NCBI GenBank assembly: GCA_002633025.1
Contig: NMRB01000034.1
Location: 346,512-410,511 of the forward strand
Length of the DNA: 64,000 nucleotides
Direction of reading: 5' to 3'
Source: Notospermus geniculatus
Taxonomy: Eukaryota > Nemertea > Pilidiophora > Heteronemertea > Lineidae
Of the stretch, positions 1 through 10,310 are shown one piece after another. The position numbers and the translations under genes were made by a program. Position 1 is the first letter of the stretch; each line of letters opens with the position of its first letter. The notes under the pieces were generated by a model that saw only the letters and a program-made list of their open reading frames with translations, ran no database searches and was not told where the DNA came from.

Positions 1-924
1 GCCTATACTGAGCTTTGTACAGGAAAATGGGACCCGATGTACAAATATCTTTTGAACGGTTGGATTTACACCCCATAAATGTATTACCAACAGATAGAAA
101 CATGGTATATCTTAATCAAATAAGCATGTCTTTTGTAGTTTTTAAGAGTCAATCCACGGGTAGACCATGCAAAATCTGCAAAAAGTGCTAAGGTGGGGGG
201 TTGGATGATTTGGTTCATATTTTAACCATAGGTTGGCCCTCGGGCATGATGAAGATTACCAAAGTTATTTGTTGATTGATCGCTTAGAACAGGAGTTACG
301 GGGGTCAACGTTTTTAGCCGAATTTCCATTGAAATGGCCAGTTTTTATAGGCTGAAATATGGCCATGTTCCCTGATTTTTCTCAATTCTGCCAAAAAATA
401 AAATTAACCTTCCATGTGGAGAAATGAAAATAGGATTCTTTGGCAATTTTTTCCACCCACCAAAAATATTTTCCGGGTCGCTGTTCACTTCCGGGGAACC
501 CCCTAAAAAGGGCATCACTCCCTAGGGGTGAAAACCACCATGTCTTTTGTCGTCAATAAATCAACTGCTGCTCCGTTTCAAACAACGATACTTGGGTTAT
601 GATAAGGTTATGATCCATGCATTCTAATTCCAAAAGGAAAGTTTGGAATTCCAAGTGGTTTTTGATTGGTCGGCCTTCAAAAACGCCCGATTTTGCCCTT
701 CCTGATGATCCCCGATTCCTGTGAGAAGGACTTGTTTATGTCATATCCGGTAAGTAGGGGCTCAAATATTGATAACATCCGCCACAAAGCCTTGACCTTA
801 GCCACCCCTAGGTTCCTCGAATGTGCAACTGGACTGGTGCATGCTGAGTCGTGAAATGGGAACTGATTATGCCACACGCCCCTGTCAAATTGTATTCTGG
901 GCCTAGCTAACTGGTAAACTAACC
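1..924. other. Intergenic stretch, no gene seen
   Basis: No reading frame with recognisable protein character or splice context was found. The sequence is moderately AT-rich with no clear tandem array. Confidence 0.5.
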
Positions 925-1069
925 GGTGTGAAAGGAAAGAATGTCTCCAGGAAAAACTGTCCCAGCAACAAAATATCCTATTGTTACATTCTAATCTCTG
1001 GTGATTGGTTTCCATAGCCATGCACCTTAATCCGTCATTGAATAATAAAAGCGGACACTTTTTACGGGG
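925..1069 (+). repeat. Dispersed repeat, copy 1 (partner at 18971-19113)
   Basis: This stretch matches the reverse complement of 18971-19113 over most of its length, from GGTGTGAAAGGAAAGAATGT to GGACACTTTTTAC. No terminal repeats or coding were seen, so the class is unknown. Confidence 0.65.
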
Positions 1070-1152
1070 GACATTCTTTACTGTTACACCGGCACCGTAC
1101 ACCAGTACTTAGGCCTATCCGTTATGTTTTTTTTTACTTAAACAGTCCTCGA

Positions 1153-1356
1153 TTAAAGGAGCACGGTATTGGATCTCAAATGCGTTGTTTGACTGCCGAC
1201 GTAGAGGGAGCCACCTAGCGGCAGTAATACGAACTACAGAAATGCATTACAAAATGTACGGAGGAAATCGGGTCAACTCGCCAATACGTCGTTGGTCCCT
1301 GCGTTGGAGAGTGGCGCCGGCTGTCGAGAAAAGGTGGCAATACCGTGCTCCTTTAA
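1153..1356. mobile_element. TTAA-flanked MITE, family A
   Basis: The element begins TTAAAGGAGCACGGTATTG and ends with the exact inverse CAATACCGTGCTCCTTTAA. The 204-bp body is non-coding. It is homologous, in opposite orientation, to 44315-44502. The internal words GCCGCTAGRTGGCTCCCTCT and CTACGTCGGCA are shared. TTAA at both ends suggests a piggyBac-like TTAA target preference; that is inference. Confidence 0.8.
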
Positions 1357-1403
1357 GAGAGGGGATCCAAGATACAGAATAGCACAAAATTGACACACAA
1401 AAT

Positions 1404-2831
1404 GATAATAAGCAAAAAGTCAATCTCCAGAATTCACGAATTTTCGACCCCAACCGGGGTCTTTTTCAAGTGGAACTTTACAATCTGAAACTCTAGAAAA
1501 GACTGAGCTGAAACCCAAATGTAGAACTAACACCTGTGTAGACAGGATGAGTGAGCAATTAAGGAAAGAATAGTGTCCAAGCACCAAGGGTGGTTGCTGG
1601 ACCTAAATAAGAGAGTGGATGTAATTAAGGAAAGAAAAGTGTCCAAGCCCCACGGATGGTTGCTGGACNNNNNNNNNNNNNNNNNNNNNNNNNNNNNNNN
1701 NNNNNNNNNNNNNNNNNNNNNNNNNNNNNNNNNNNNNNNNNNNNNNNNNNNNNNNNNNNNNNNNNNNNNNNNNNNNNNNNNNNNNNNNNNNNNNNNNNNN
1801 NNNNNNNNNNNNNNNNNNNNNNNNNNNNNNNNNNNNNNNNNNNNNNNNNNNNNNNNNNNNNNNNNNNNNNNNNNNNNNNNNNNNNNNNNNNNNNNNNNNN
1901 NNNNNNNNNNNNNNNNNNNNNNNNNNNNNNNNNNNNNNNNNNNNNNNNNNNNNNNNNNNNNNNNNNNNNNNNNNNNNNNNNNNNNNNNNNNNNNNNNNNN
2001 NNNNNNNNNNNNNNNNNNNNNNNNNNNNNNNNNNNNNNNNNNNNNNNNNNNNNNNNNNNNNNNNNNNNNNNNNNNNNNNNNNNNNNNNNNNNNNNNNNNN
2101 NNNNNNNNNNNNNNNNNNNNNNNNNNNNNNNNNNNNNNNNNNNNNNNNNNNNNNNNNNNNNNNNNNNNNNNNNAATGGATGTGGACCCTTAAAACCATCA
2201 CCCCCTCAGGTCTTAACACAAGATGCTGAGGTTCTGAGTCCCTAGTTTGGCATTCGTGTTCTTCTCGCTCCCTCCCCCTGGTAGGCCTATTTCGTTTTAG
2301 GTTCTCCAGTTGTGGTGGGCACGTGGCTCCCCTTCTGGTCTAGGCCTTGTCCCCCCCCTTTTGCTCTATTCCTCCTCGCCCTATTCTTCTCATTGCTCAG
2401 TGATTTGCATTATCCATTCTGGTTTTTTCCTACAGATCTGGAAGTTGACTTCCTTTATATTCTTTTACTTTGTCTTGCTTGTTATGTATTACACATGTCA
2501 TATTTATTAAACCCTTTTCTTTCAGGTAAATCAGTTGTCCTTAATTACATCCACTCTCTTTATTTGGTCCAGCAACCATCCGTGGGGCTTGGACACTTTT
2601 CTTTCCTTAATTACATCCACTCTCTTATTTAGGTCCAGCAACCACCCTTGGTGCTTGGACACTATTCTTTCCTTAATTGCTCACTCATCCTGTCTACACA
2701 GGTGTTAGTTCTACATTTGGGATTCAGCTCAGTCTTTTCTAGAGTTTCAGATTGTAAAGTTCCACTTGAAAAAGACCCCGGTTGGGGACGAAAATTCGTG
2801 AATTCTGGAGATTGACTTTTTGCTTATTATT
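1404..2831. mobile_element. Foldback element with long terminal inverted repeats, interrupted by a gap
   Basis: Bases 1405-1668 are repeated as the reverse complement at 2567-2830. From the outside in, each arm holds a Penelope-like end motif (GACCCCGGTTGGGGTCGAAA, one mismatch in the right arm), then a block ending in GGTGTTAGTTCTAC, then tandem subunits containing GGTTGCTGGAC and ATTAAGGAAAGAAA. The middle is lost in an N run. Visible interior 2174-2566 is pyrimidine-rich and has no convincing reading frame. The outer 75 bp recur as a perfect palindrome at 63849-64000, so the arms belong to a dispersed family. Confidence 0.75.
1669..2173. other. Assembly gap (run of N)
   Basis: 505 undetermined bases lie between the two inverted arms of the foldback element, as expected where an assembler fails on a hairpin. 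Reading frames spanning the Ns are meaningless. Confidence 0.99.
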
Positions 2832-2845
2832 ATTAAGAGAGGGGA

Positions 2846-4657
2846 GATGACAATTATGGCCTGGCACAGGTACATGTAGACCTAGGCTAGGCCTATGAGC
2901 TTGCACTGAGCTGACGAATCCATGAAATGTCAGCATCCTCAACATCTGCTAAGTTCAAAAGAGAAAATGTAGGCCTATCGTTGTGGTATCGGAACCGATG
3001 TCTCCAGTGAAATCCATAAAACTGCCTCTTTTGCCTCTTTACTAGGCATGCTAGGGCCTAATTGCTTTGTGATTTAAGAGTTTACTGGCAGTGGGGGGGG
3101 GGGGGGTGATGCACATGCCCAATGAACCAGAGAGTGGACAATTGCAGTCAGTCAGTTTCCAAGGAATCTGCACCTAAGAATCATCGACTCATCGAGACTT
3201 GTAAAACCAAGTCAGTCACTTGTGAGAGCTAACATCATCAAAGAGTCAATCAATATTAGGAACAGGCCTATCTATGTGACATGGCATGCCTGGTGGTTTG
3301 ATAAATAACTTCATCCATTTCATCTATATTTCAGCTATCTGTAAAACATGTGATGTGCAGCGCCATGCTGATGTCGGGAATTCCCGCCAACCAAGACTCT
3401 GCATGCTGATGTCGGGAATTCCCGCAATGCATTAAGCCATTTGAAAATGGCATGACTGGTAGTTGTCTCCACTGTGTATGTTTTCAATAGGTGTAGAAAT
3501 GATTAGTTCATGAGAATAACACCAGATGTCCCTGCTATTGGCACTTATCAACCAATGAACAGGCTGAACCTGGCTGGTCAGTGACTGACTTTATTTGAGG
3601 TTTTGGACTACCTAGTGGCCAATTGTGGAACTGAGATCAATGAAGATGATTGATATGGACATGATGGAAGGTGAAGTACACTCTGGCATTTTGATTTTAT
3701 GATATAGATAAGGTTTACTGGCAAATATTTTGTGTTTTTTGTGTGTTTATTTTTCGCAAAAATGGTACAGTTGGCCACATGCCATTTTCCTCAACCTGAA
3801 GTGCCACCTAATAAAGCTTTATACCATTTGAAATAGCACACATTTATCAACAAATACCAAAAGTTTCATGGACTTATCTCCAAAAATATTTTTTATGACA
3901 TTTTGAAAAAGGGTGCTTTTTCTCAGCATACGGAGCAGAAATTGGATTTTGGCCTCAGCAGTGAATGTGCTAAAAGGTCCACTTGACTCCACTTTAACCT
4001 TTGTATTCTGTCATGCAAACAATGGCTAAAGGTAAACCTTAGAGTTAGGAAGGTTCTAGAATACGGCCAGATACCATCATGTCTTCTGTGGATGCATGGC
4101 TTTGTTCTTGGTTGGTTTAGATAATCATCCATTGTTCCTTCCCATCAAATGCATCGCATGGCCTCAAGTCTCACGAAGTAGTGGATCAAGTGCAGGAGTT
4201 CAGCAAGAGCCACGAAAATGAATGGTGTCGTCAGCAGTGTTGCTGCCTGGTGCTGAATCATCGTGTGAGCAGTGTATGTGTGCAGAGATGAACGCGATCG
4301 TCAACAGAAAGTCAGGCGGCCGTGCGCTATCATTTGGCTATGATAAGGTACCCGGAGACGGGAAAAATGTTCCCGCCGCCGGGGTTTGGGCGTTTCAGAA
4401 ATATTGCCAAGACAAGAGCAGAATGCTCATGTGTATTTCAATGGTCATATAATAATTTTGGAAGCGTGTTTTTTTCTTATTTGAAATGCAAGGAAATGTG
4501 CATTTAACGAACACGGTTTGCGTGGATAGAGATTTCAGTGTGTAAAATACGTCAATATGCACGCCATTGAAGATGTTGACAGCCCTGACATTTATCCACC
4601 AACGAACTCTATATACATCTAGACAAATTCTTAAATTGATTGGAAACTCAAGACCAG
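2846..4657. other. Intergenic stretch with small repeats
   Basis: No supported gene. A run of about 14 Gs lies near 3093-3106. A 25-bp word containing GCTGATGTCGGGAATTCCCG occurs twice, at 3362-3387 and 3401-3425. A short open frame around 4150-4290 encodes a cysteine-rich peptide (WCRQQCCC) but lacks convincing splice or family evidence. Confidence 0.5.
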
Positions 4658-4927
4658 CACTGAAAAAAAATTTCGGCTCATGTTGAGTACTTTGGGCTAC
4701 TCATCAGTCATTTTGTCCGTGAGATGAGTAGAAAGGTACTAATTGGGTACTAATTGGGTACTCATCGGGCCAAGGAGCTGCATTTGGAGTTCCTTGCTAC
4801 TCGCTATGAGTATCTTTCTACTCGCTATAAGTACCTTTCTACTCAATATGAGTACCTTTCTACTCATCTCACGGACAAAACGAGTACCCCGAAAGTACTC
4901 AACATGATCAGGATTTTTTTTTCAGTG
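4658..4927. mobile_element. MITE with internal tandem repeats
   Basis: The ends are CACTGAAAAAAAA and its inverse, and about 75 bp of each arm match, including TGTCCGTGAGATGAGTAGAA and its complement. The centre has three to four copies of a roughly 24-bp unit built on TTTCTACTCGCTATGAGTA. The terminus starts with CACTG, which resembles hAT ends, but no clean 8-bp target duplication could be read. Confidence 0.7.
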
Positions 4928-4974
4928 AGCAGACAGTTTGCTTTGTACAAAACCAAGCGCTTCACCCATTGAGG

Positions 4975-5821
4975 TTACTTGTTTTGTAGTCCCAGCTTCC
5001 AGCAATTACAGCTGAATATCTTCTTTACTTCCTTCTGGTAGAAGTCTAAAGATGTTGTGTAGATGATGAAGTTGATGCTGTAGTTAATCGTCATGAGATT
5101 TAATGTGAAGTCATCCAGATCTGACAATAAAAAACGAAATGTAAAGAACCACTCTCTGAAATGTCCGACGTACCGCAAGATGTGGAGGGGTACCACGACC
5201 AGTCCATAAGGGGCCATAAGTATAACAAAGGTTGTGGAAACTGTGAGCAGTGTCATTGATGTTCTCTCTCTTAGAACGTACTGGATTGTTCGAGAAGTTT
5301 GTGTTTCGTGCCCGTTTTATGCCAACCACAATTATGACGTTCAGTGATGCTATTATCAAAGATGGGAGTGATAGGGTTATGGCTGAGTAATAGACGAGGA
5401 AGAAAAACTGCAACCATGGAACAGGAAGATTTTTTCTTGGTTTTAAAGAACATTCTTGCGAGATATTCGAGCTCTTAGCTTTGTAGACCATGAACATATC
5501 AACTGCATATGAGAAGTTCAAAAGTGAAAAAAGTAATAGGCTCCCCAAGACCCACTTTCTCCTGCCAGCGGTTACTATGCTTGCTGCCCGAAGTGGCCAG
5601 ACAACAGATACCATTCTTTCGACAGTATAAGCTATAAGTATCCATGTCGATAAAAATTGAAAATTTAGGGAAATGTACATGAATAAGTTGCAGCCAATAT
5701 GAGTGTTTAGAATTGTTCCTATTATTCGACCTAATATTTTGGGTAAAACTGTCTCAGACCATCCTACCAAACCCAAAATCAGCAGTGGATTCCTAGCCAA
5801 GGTTCTCATTTGAAAAATTGC
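4975..5821 (-). CDS. Rhodopsin-like (class A) GPCR, 3' exon, frameshifted
   Basis: The exon encodes the second half of TM2 through the C terminus of a seven-transmembrane receptor, similar in style to peptide or FMRFamide-receptor-like proteins. TM3 starts at the conserved cysteine (IGCN) and ends in ERM, the DRY-equivalent. TM4 (WVLGSLLLFSLL), an ECL2 cysteine (QECS), TM5 with a proline, TM6 (FVILMAPYG) and TM7 ending NFIIY, an NPxxY variant, are all visible. A helix-8-like FYQKEVKKIF follows, and the stop is TAA at 4975-4977. TM1 is absent. An in-frame stop lies just upstream, and TTTTTTGTGTGCTAAG before 5821 reads as a splice acceptor, so a 5' exon is expected at higher coordinates. One frameshift falls in an AGAGAGA run near 5256-5270, between TM5 and TM6. 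It may be a sequencing error, an allele or a true pseudogene. Confidence 0.75.
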
Positions 5822-5959
5822 CTTAGCACACAAAAAATGCTTCTGTCATTGAACCTGGCCAATGACATAAACAATGCTTTGACTCATGAACTTGGCACAC
5901 AAAAAAGTGCTCATCTCAATTAACTAAGGCATATTTTTAGCTTCCCTAGCCAATCAGTT

Positions 5960-7109
5960 AAGCCTAGTTTATACTTCGACGCACGACCATCGCCGGCGAC
6001 CGACGCGCGTTCTTGCGTTCGACGCCGACCCCGTCGTACGATTTGGTCGGCGTATGATCGCGTGGCTGTTATTACTTGAGTCGTTTCATAAAGCATGGCG
6101 CACACGAGCGACAAAATCAAGGCGACTGCCGACGAGACTTTCGCTGGCGACGTCGTAGGAGACCATCGCTAGCGACGTCGCTCGCCGACCACACTGGCGA
6201 CCATTTTTGTGAAAATCCGCAAATGACAGACGATCTCCCGGAGCGACTTGGGCCACAGACCATCGTCAGGTCGCATCACATTAGTTTGCGGATCTTTTTC
6301 CTAGTCGACCGACGAGTCGCGAAGATAATCGGCCTTGGCGACCAAAGTTCAACATGTTGAATTTTGGTCGCAAGGATCTTCGGTCGCCGAGCGCAAATAT
6401 GTTTTTGAGGGGAGGTTTTGTCATATCATAAATAGTCCGCATATGATGCAACGACCACCTGAACCGATCAGGTAGGCGATGAAACTGATTAGTCGGTCGA
6501 CCAAAGCGACCAGTCGGTTGGGACACAGGCCCTTGTGAAGTTGTGTGTGGGGCCTAGCTACGGTAAACCAAGTGGGTACCCCACTATAATATAAAAATAG
6601 CCAAGGCTGGAAACATCGACGATTCCTGTACATTGATATGCACACCCCGGACACCCGGTCGAAAATCGCCCCAAAATACACATTAAACAAACTTACCTCA
6701 ATAAAACTGGGCATCTAGCGATTCCTAAGAATTAATCCTTTGTATTTAATGCAAGTAAGTTCCTTCCATTAAATAATCACATTTTATCCACTTTTTTTGG
6801 CGAAAATCCAGCGAGATTCGAAATTTCCCTGGTCCCGAGTGACCGCCGTTCCACACTGCGTTCGCCTCCCTCCCGCGTGGTGGGCTGCTCGAGATGCACG
6901 CAGACATGTGGTCAAATCTATCAGATTTCTGGTCGTTTTGGCAGTCTTGTCGGCAGTCACCTTGATTTTGTCGCTCGTGTGCGCCATGCTTAACGGGTCG
7001 CCGTCGCCAAAGTACGTTGGACTATGAGTCAATTCCGCCAAGTCGGCGTCCAGATTTGATCGGGCGTCGGACGCCGATGGTCTTGCGTCGAAGTATAAAC
7101 TAGGCTTTA
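5960..7109. mobile_element. DNA-transposon-like element with long imperfect inverted repeats
   Basis: The ends carry AGCCTAGTTTATACTTCGAC and its inverse. A second inverted block further in (GCATGGCGCACACGAGCGAC at about 6094, inverse at about 6990) shows that the arms extend for roughly 160-180 bp with indels. The centre contains a near-palindrome around 6337-6375 (CGACCAAAGTTCAACATG) and has no recognisable transposase. It is about 1.15 kb and looks non-autonomous. Confidence 0.75.
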
Positions 7110-7159
7110 GTGAGTAGGCCAGCGTAGCTTTCACCACCATCTGGCATGTCTGGGACATT

Positions 7160-7580
7160 CACAAAACTTGTTTGTTTGTTTGTTTCACAGGCACGTGCCG
7201 TGGATCCGTATCCTACTCCGCCACTTTGCCCTTCCTCCAGCCTCTTCCGGGTCCAGAGAAGGCAGGCCTCTGACCCCCGGTTCGGGAGAGGGCACTATCT
7301 CCCCCTCCGGTAAAGACCATCCTCGGAGAAGGGAGGTGCTGGGCCCCGTAGTCGCCCAGCCCACCCACCCCTACGCCGCCGAACGGGCCCCACCTGCCCT
7401 AGACCGCCCGACCCGCGGAGGTGGGTCTCCATCCCAGAGCCCCTCATCTGCCAATAGTTTCAGTTTTTGCCACACCACTCCCGCGGCGCTACTGTCTGTA
7501 TTGAGAAGCAAACACCGCGGGAGTGCAGCGGCAAAGACAGGTGTGAAAGTAACCCACGTCCTACTAAGAATGGGTCAATG
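7160..7580 (+). other. GC-rich stretch behind an acceptor-like site, function unknown
   Basis: TTTGTTTGTTTGTTTCACAG at 7170-7190 reads as a good splice acceptor and is followed by about 300 bp of C-rich sequence. A 188-residue open frame spans it, but its composition is low-complexity (P, S, R, G) and its 3' half runs into the palindromic repeat at 7595. An inverted repeat CACTCCCGCGGCGC / GCACTCCCGCGG-type hairpin lies near 7471-7540. I do not recognise a protein. It could be a repeat-derived open frame. Confidence 0.25.
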
Positions 7581-7594
7581 TCGTCCCGGGTATA

Positions 7595-7665
7595 CCTTAT
7601 GTTTACCAAGGATCATCCTGGGTAATCATTTTCTTTACCCAGGATGGCCATGGGTAAACATAAGG
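7595..7665. repeat. Palindromic repeat (TTTACCCAGGATGATCC family)
   Basis: CCTTATGTTTACCAAGGATC is followed by its near-exact inverse. A partial second copy lies at 8083-8158, so it is a dispersed hairpin family. Confidence 0.7.
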
Positions 7666-7699
7666 ATCCTTAACTTAACCCAGATTGGAGTTCCCGAGT

Positions 7700-8050
7700 G
7701 GTGTAGTGAGGTTGATATTCAGCGTAAATCATGAAATGGAGGGTGGCCTCGAACTAGGCCTATAGCTCCTAAGTCCTTGAGAATTTACTATCGGTCCCTT
7801 TTGAAAAGTTTTAGGAATTGGTCTTTTCTCCGTATTCCACACCCCGGAGCAGGTATAGCGGTAATTTTCAGCCCTTTCGAGTTATGATCGTACTGTGTGT
7901 TCTGCAAAAAGTAAATTCGTCATGAAAATGACGAAATGCACACGGATTATACATGTTCTACCTAGGCCTATCGCTCCTAAGTCCTTGAGAATTTACTATC
8001 GCATCGGTCCCTTTTGAAAAGTTGTAGGGATTGGTCTTGTCTCCCTATTG
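7700..8050 (+). repeat. Dispersed repeat (TCCTTGAGAATTTACTATCG family), two blocks
   Basis: The word CCTAAGTCCTTGAGAATTTA, then GTCCCTTTTGAAAAGT and TTGGTCTTGTCTCC, appear at about 7767-7830 and again at 7975-8045. More copies occur at 42040-42170 and 42930-43100. The block between them (CCCCGGAGCAGGTATAGCG, GAAAATGACGAAATGCAC) is also shared with 42.9 kb. Nothing coding was seen. Confidence 0.7.
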
Positions 8051-8159
8051 CAAAACCCACGACTCGGCGGGAACTCCCAAGCTGGGTAAAGTTAAGGATC
8101 GTTATGTTTACCCAGGATGATCCTCGGTAAAGAAAATGATTACCCAGGATAATCCTTCT

Positions 8160-8335
8160 AAAATGGGGGTTCTAACCATCATTTTGTCGAAAACTATGAT
8201 TTTAAAGCTAAAATGGTAGATGCGATACAAAATCATATATTTTGTTATAAAATGGGGGTTATAACTTATAATTTGATAAAATCTATGATTTTGAAGACAA
8301 AATGGTAGTTCGGAGAACAAAATCTATGTTTTTGA
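8160..8335. repeat. Degenerate AAAATCTATGATTTTG repeats
   Basis: Alternating words such as AAAATGGGGGTT, CTATGATTTT and ACAAAATGGTAG recur at irregular spacing. A related patch lies at 9640-9710. Confidence 0.5.
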
Positions 8336-8338
8336 GTC

Positions 8339-8372
8339 AACAAGAGGCCCATGGGCCTTGCGCTCAGCTGAC
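8339..8372 (+). repeat. AAGAGGCCCATGGGCC repeat tail
   Basis: The short conserved word AACAAGAGGCCCATGGGCCT followed by TGCGCTCAGCTGAC recurs at 51859-51897 and inverted at 29766-29790. I take it as the tail of a dispersed SINE- or RTE-like family. Confidence 0.55.
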
Positions 8373-8477
8373 ATTTGATGCCTCGGCTTAAGGCACACTG
8401 CAGTCTCAGGAACGTTAGTCGGTGATGTCAAATTTTATTCACCTGTACAATTTTGCCAAGAATGAATCGCACTTTAC

Positions 8478-8610
8478 TTTGGAATGCATACGGTGTGCAT
8501 ACATTTGTAAGAGAATAATGCATTTGTCTGCTGTGGCGAAGATTTCTCTGTTCTATGATTTCGACAGTTGATCTCCAATTGGGATTCCTGTTGTCTCGGC
8601 TGAGAGTGAG
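8478..8610 (+). pseudogene. Coding-like fragment, paralogue of 28885-29012
   Basis: The DNA matches the reverse complement of 28885-29012 at roughly 70 percent by eye. Translated, it reads NAYGVHTFVRE then a stop, with IGIPVVSAES-like sequence beyond. The other copy stays open (KTYGMQSCVRE, DLLWRRVPCC, GFLFCRLRES). The family is not recognised. Both are likely relics of one gene or element. Confidence 0.45.
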
Positions 8611-8699
8611 TTCTTCAAATTCAAGACACTTCCTTGTACCCCACTTTAGCAACAGCAGCATCAGCAATCTAGGCTGGGGTGCTTCGGCAACCAGGTCGA

Positions 8700-9720
8700 C
8701 CTGAAATATAGTGAATAGAGTGGGAAGAGGTTATTTAATAATATTAACTTCAATATTCTACATGTCAGGCCTAAAATCCTTGGTGAATCGAGATACAAGT
8801 CAGATAATTTATTAAGACCGCCCTTGGTTGGGAAGGTCTAGTGGGACAAGTCGTCTCCAAAATTTTGCAAATTTTCAACCCCACTACACTTTGACCTGCA
8901 TTTAATTCTATTTCTGCAACTCATATTTTGGTAGGCCTAGGCCTGTAAAGTATATGCCGAGGACTGGAGGCGTCGCACTTTCTTCGGCAAAATTCACGGC
9001 AGTCCTGGAATTAGGGGATTCACCGTTCTACACAACAATCAATAAATAAAAAGTTTGTCCACGTCAACGAAGAAATTGTCACGTCAAAATCATGTTTGCA
9101 CGCATTGATTTTTCATCATATGGAGAAGAGCGTGAGTTATGGATATTTTGTCGAAATTTGGAGGAGATTTCAGGAGCACAGGGACAGTGCTTTTTCGAGA
9201 TTCTAGTGGAAGTTCATGGTCACTGTGCCAGGATTTGCAGATTGGGAGAAATTGAGTTGCCTGCTGTTTAAAAAGAGGCGACTTTTTCATGTAGAATCAG
9301 AAGGGAGACTACACTTTCCTGATAATCAGCTGTTGACATGTCACCACATGGTTTTACGCTAAACATGCTAAAAATAGCAACAAACAAACGAATGAACCAA
9401 TCAGAGAGCAAGATTCTATCACGTGACCGACCCCCAACAGAACAGATGTCCAGGATGTACATTAAATATGCTGGCAGAATACAATGTAATCTTAGCTTNA
9501 AGAAATTTGGAGTCTCTAGCTATTACGGTTACAAAACGTCGGGCATAAGTTGGACAGAAGGACTGCTTGACTGCAGGACTGACACATGACGCCACTCAAC
9601 AGTTATTTGACTAGCTCAGCTGACCTTTGGTCAGCTGCGCTAAAAACTATGATTTTGTCGACAAAATATAGGTTTTTGATTCAAAATCACAGATTTTGTA
9701 TAAAGTGGACAAACCGCTTG
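8700..9720. other. Intergenic stretch, no gene seen
   Basis: No supported feature apart from a single N at 9499 and a degenerate AAAACTATGATTTTG patch at 9640-9710. Confidence 0.5.
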
Positions 9721-9724
9721 CCAT

Positions 9725-10030
9725 ACACGTCCGCCGGACTCGCTTTCCTAGGAATGCAGGTCCGGAGGTCTTGATTTCCTAGGAATGCAGGTCCGGCGGT
9801 CATGCTTTCCTAGGAATGCAAGTCCGCCGGACCCGCTTTCCTCGGAATGCAAGTCCGCCGGACCCGCTTTCCTCGGAATGCAAGTCCGCCGGACCTGCTG
9901 TCCTCGGAATGCAAGTCCGCCGGACATGCTTTCCGAGACAAACAAGTCCATAGAGATAAGACCAACATTCCTCGAAATCAGTCCAACAGACCTACGATTC
10001 TAGAAATCCACGTCCAAAAGACATGCGTTC
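9725..10030. repeat. Minisatellite, about 32-33 bp unit
   Basis: Seven or so copies of a unit built from GGAATGCAAGTCCGCCGGAC and CCTGCTTTCCTC decay towards the 3' end. Open frames here in both strands are an artefact of the 33-bp periodicity. The same unit occurs at 26260-26420, and divergent forms are at 20990-21110 and 25655-25880. Confidence 0.85.
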
Positions 10031-10233
10031 GCAGGAATGAGGTCCTATACAAGAAGGCTTCACGTGCGTTTTATACCAAGCATACTACTGTGTTACGTGA
10101 TTAACCGTTCCTCTTACAGATGTATTATTCCAGTAAATGTAGGCCAAGTAGATCATGCAAGATGCACCACAATGCTGTGTAATGATCGAAGATGACAAGA
10201 AAAAACAAATTAGGCTAAACAAACAAAAAACAG

Positions 10234-10310
10234 TTGCCCGACAGGGAGTCGAACCCGCAGTATTTGCTCGCAATGCAGGTCTCCGAAGCACTGCACCACG
10301 AGTGACTGGC
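10234..10310 (-). repeat. tRNA-like sequence (SINE head candidate)
   Basis: On the minus strand a B box GGTTCGACTCC and an A-box-like TGGTGCAGTGC are spaced as in a tRNA, and TTTTTT follows within 10 bases. The acceptor 5' strand does not pair with CGGGCAA, so this is not an intact tRNA gene. It has a homologue at 26491-26567. Confidence 0.6.

Noticed and set aside
1527-2229. Long open frames across 1.5-2.2 kb and 15.7-16.7 kb
   Set aside because: They consist mainly of undetermined N codons.
9725-9930. CRISPR-like array
   Set aside because: Units are contiguous with no unique spacers, the genome is eukaryotic and no cas genes are present.
9748-10104. Open frames with repeated PRNASPPD or LHSEESGS-like peptides
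   Set aside because: They are translations of the 32-33 bp minisatellite; the same happens at 26133-26483.
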